A stretch of DNA of 21,920 nucleotides from an uncultured Eggerthellaceae bacterium (GTDB taxonomy: Bacteria > Actinomycetota > Coriobacteriia > Coriobacteriales > Eggerthellaceae). This document shows, piece after piece, positions 21,230-21,920 of this stretch. The stretch lies in assembly GCA_910588435.1 (NCBI GenBank), contig CAJUPL010000027.1, positions 1 through 21,920 on the forward strand, read 5' to 3'. The notes below the pieces were generated by a model that was not told the origin of the DNA, ran no database searches, and was given only the letters and a program-made list of their open reading frames with translations. The translations under genes and the position numbers were made by a program. The number at the start of each line of letters is the position of its first letter. Positions within the stretch are counted from its first letter, which is position 1.

Positions 21230-21407
21230 GCTACCTGAGAGCCCGAAGGGCGAGAAGGTAGCGAAATGAGGGTGATAACCCGAAATACCCGGATAGATGA
21301 TCTGCGCCAGGCTAGGTAGCCTGGTCTGGGGCTAGCATCCGGGTGTTCGCGGACTGGCGTCCGCGTTACGTTGCACTAGCGTGCAACTGCGGCTGCGATG
21401 CAGCCGC
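21230..21407 (+). ncRNA. Candidate structured RNA domain A, copy 2
   Basis: Same stems as 8386-8563 at a constant offset: GCTACCT/AGGTAGC; GGGT/ACCC with GATA loop (21270-21281); ATACCCGG/CCGGGTGT (21285-21292/21339-21346) with one U-G pair; CAGGCT/AGCCTG with AGGT loop (21308-21323); hairpins with TGGC (21348-21365) and TAGC (21370-21387) loops; palindrome 21389-21407. Many stem bases differ from copy 1 on both sides of the pair. Confidence 0.6.
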
Positions 21408-21560
21408 CCACATGAGGGGGCAATGCAGCCGCCCACAGGATAGGAGTTGCTACAGGTATGCGTACGCCAGCAGTCTGGGTTGTTGCGTTGCGGCACGGCA
21501 TGAGAGCGATGTCGCCCATTGGCAGGCGGGATCACTAGCGTGCGAATGCGTCCGCAACCC

Positions 21561-21641
21561 CTATATATGAGTAAAAAGGTCAATGACATTAAGCACGGGG
21601 AAATGTCATTGACCTAATTAGTCATAATTAGGTCAATGACA
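21561..21641. repeat. GTCA(A/T)TGAC palindrome cluster, copy 3
   Basis: CTATATATGAGT, A5, GGTCAATGACA (21578-21588), core TTAAGCACGGGGAAA (21589-21603), TGTCATTGACC (21604-21614), TAATTAGTCATAATTA, GGTCAATGACA (21631-21641). The inner inverted repeat is perfect over 11 bases and a third identical half-site follows. It passes directly into ATCAAGGCCG, as copy 1 does. Confidence 0.8.
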
Positions 21642-21645
21642 TCAA

Positions 21646-21720
21646 GGCCGCTACTTTGAACAGCAACAATGCTGTTCAAAGTAGCGGCCGTAATAAAAGG
21701 AGCGGGCACAACGTGTCCGC
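21646..21720 (+). repeat. 20-bp perfect hairpin plus terminator-like hairpin
   Basis: Positions 21646-21665 pair perfectly with 21670-21689 around an ACAA loop. The outer arm is the GGCCGCTAC block and its complement. GTAATAAAAGGA and an 8-bp hairpin with one G-U pair (21702-21709/21713-21720) follow. Copy 1 of the long repeat has only AAGGCCGTTATGAATGAAG here, so this module was gained or lost as a unit. Confidence 0.75.
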
Positions 21721-21781
21721 GACACCGGACCGAGCGGAGCGAGGGCGAAGATTCGGTAGGTTTGGCAGGTGACGGCCCTCT

Positions 21782-21920
21782 GGTTCAGCCTTGAGCCGCC
21801 GAGTTTTCGGAGGGGTCCCGAAAGGGGTCCCGACGAAAACGGCGATGCCTCCCCTACACACCGGGGGCGAAGCATGCGATGGCTGGTACCCGAGCGTTTC
21901 TGAAGGCAAGGGCGAATGTG
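21782..21920 (+). ncRNA. Candidate structured RNA domain B, copy 2 (truncated)
   Basis: GGTTCA/TGAGCC hairpin, then the 48-nt hairpin at 21797-21844, with every stem base as in copy 1 and a GAAA tetraloop. The left arm of the 16-bp stem (GCGATGGCTGGTACCC, 21876-21891) is identical to copy 1. The right arm would lie past the window end; the last bases match the first arm of the inner hairpin apart from a G for T. Confidence 0.6.

Larger units (their letters stand above)
21102..21920 (+). repeat. Long structured repeat, copy 2 (runs off window)
   Basis: Collinear with 8255-9113, as described for copy 1. It starts with a degenerate terminator-type hairpin and TCCATTTACTGCGGCCTTTAAC, continues through domain A (21230-21407), ACGCCAGCAGTC and GGGTTGTTGCGTTGCGG blocks, palindrome cluster copy 3, a 20-bp hairpin not in copy 1, ACCGAGCGGAGCGAGG, and domain B from 21782. 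No gene is seen in 20893-21920. The right end lies beyond the window. Confidence 0.85.

Noticed and set aside
1..21920. tRNA, rRNA, RNase P or tmRNA genes
   Set aside because: No conserved core sequences of these RNAs were recognised on either strand.

Overview
The window reads as chromosomal DNA of a high-GC, Gram-positive, gut- or rumen-type actinomycete. The best guess is class Coriobacteriia, Eggerthellaceae-like. That placement is inferred from the gene mix (riboflavin ECF operon, formyl-CoA:oxalate CoA-transferase, large dockerin/Fn3/F5-8C surface proteins, a sortase-type anchor, PspA) and was not tested by any search.

Layout. (1) 1-224: truncated mosaic hairpin repeat that also supplies a terminator for ribF. 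(2) 225-5105, minus strand: a complete riboflavin uptake and flavin synthesis operon. It runs from a TATAAT box through an FMN riboswitch (RFN element) to ribU, ecfA1, ecfA2, ecfT, a PNPOx-like flavoprotein gene and ribF, with tight or overlapping junctions. (3) 5125-6505, minus: frc, with its own terminator. (4) 6763-8010, plus: a secreted, membrane-anchored protein. (5) 8011-9751: 1.7 kb without a gene, packed with structured repeats. (6) 9752-15943, minus: a two-gene surface operon, in which a 1789-residue dockerin/Fn3/M60-like/F5-8C protein is followed by a small LSQTG-anchored protein. (7) 16244-18199, minus: leuC-leuD. (8) 18507-20892, minus: an envelope-stress operon, TPM-like Gly-rich membrane protein, then pspA, then a universal stress protein gene. 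(9) 20893-21920: palindrome cluster and a second long structured repeat that runs off the window.

The most unusual content is non-coding. About 8255-9113 is repeated collinearly at 21102-21920, roughly 12.8 kb away and in the same orientation; partial copies lie at 1-91 and 9224-9323. Between copies the substitutions fall in paired positions and keep many hairpins intact (compensatory changes and plus-strand G-U pairs). This points to one or more undescribed structured RNAs transcribed from the plus strand. The 48-nt hairpin at 8989-9036/21797-21844 has tandem G-A pairs and, in one copy, a GAAA tetraloop. A 16-bp long-range stem at 9068-9170 encloses a perfect 13-bp hairpin. Separate terminator-linked modules with a GCGGCCTTTAAC tail sit at several gene ends. 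A GTCA(A/T)TGAC palindrome cluster occurs three times, and the 15-nt core of one copy is inverted between unchanged flanks.
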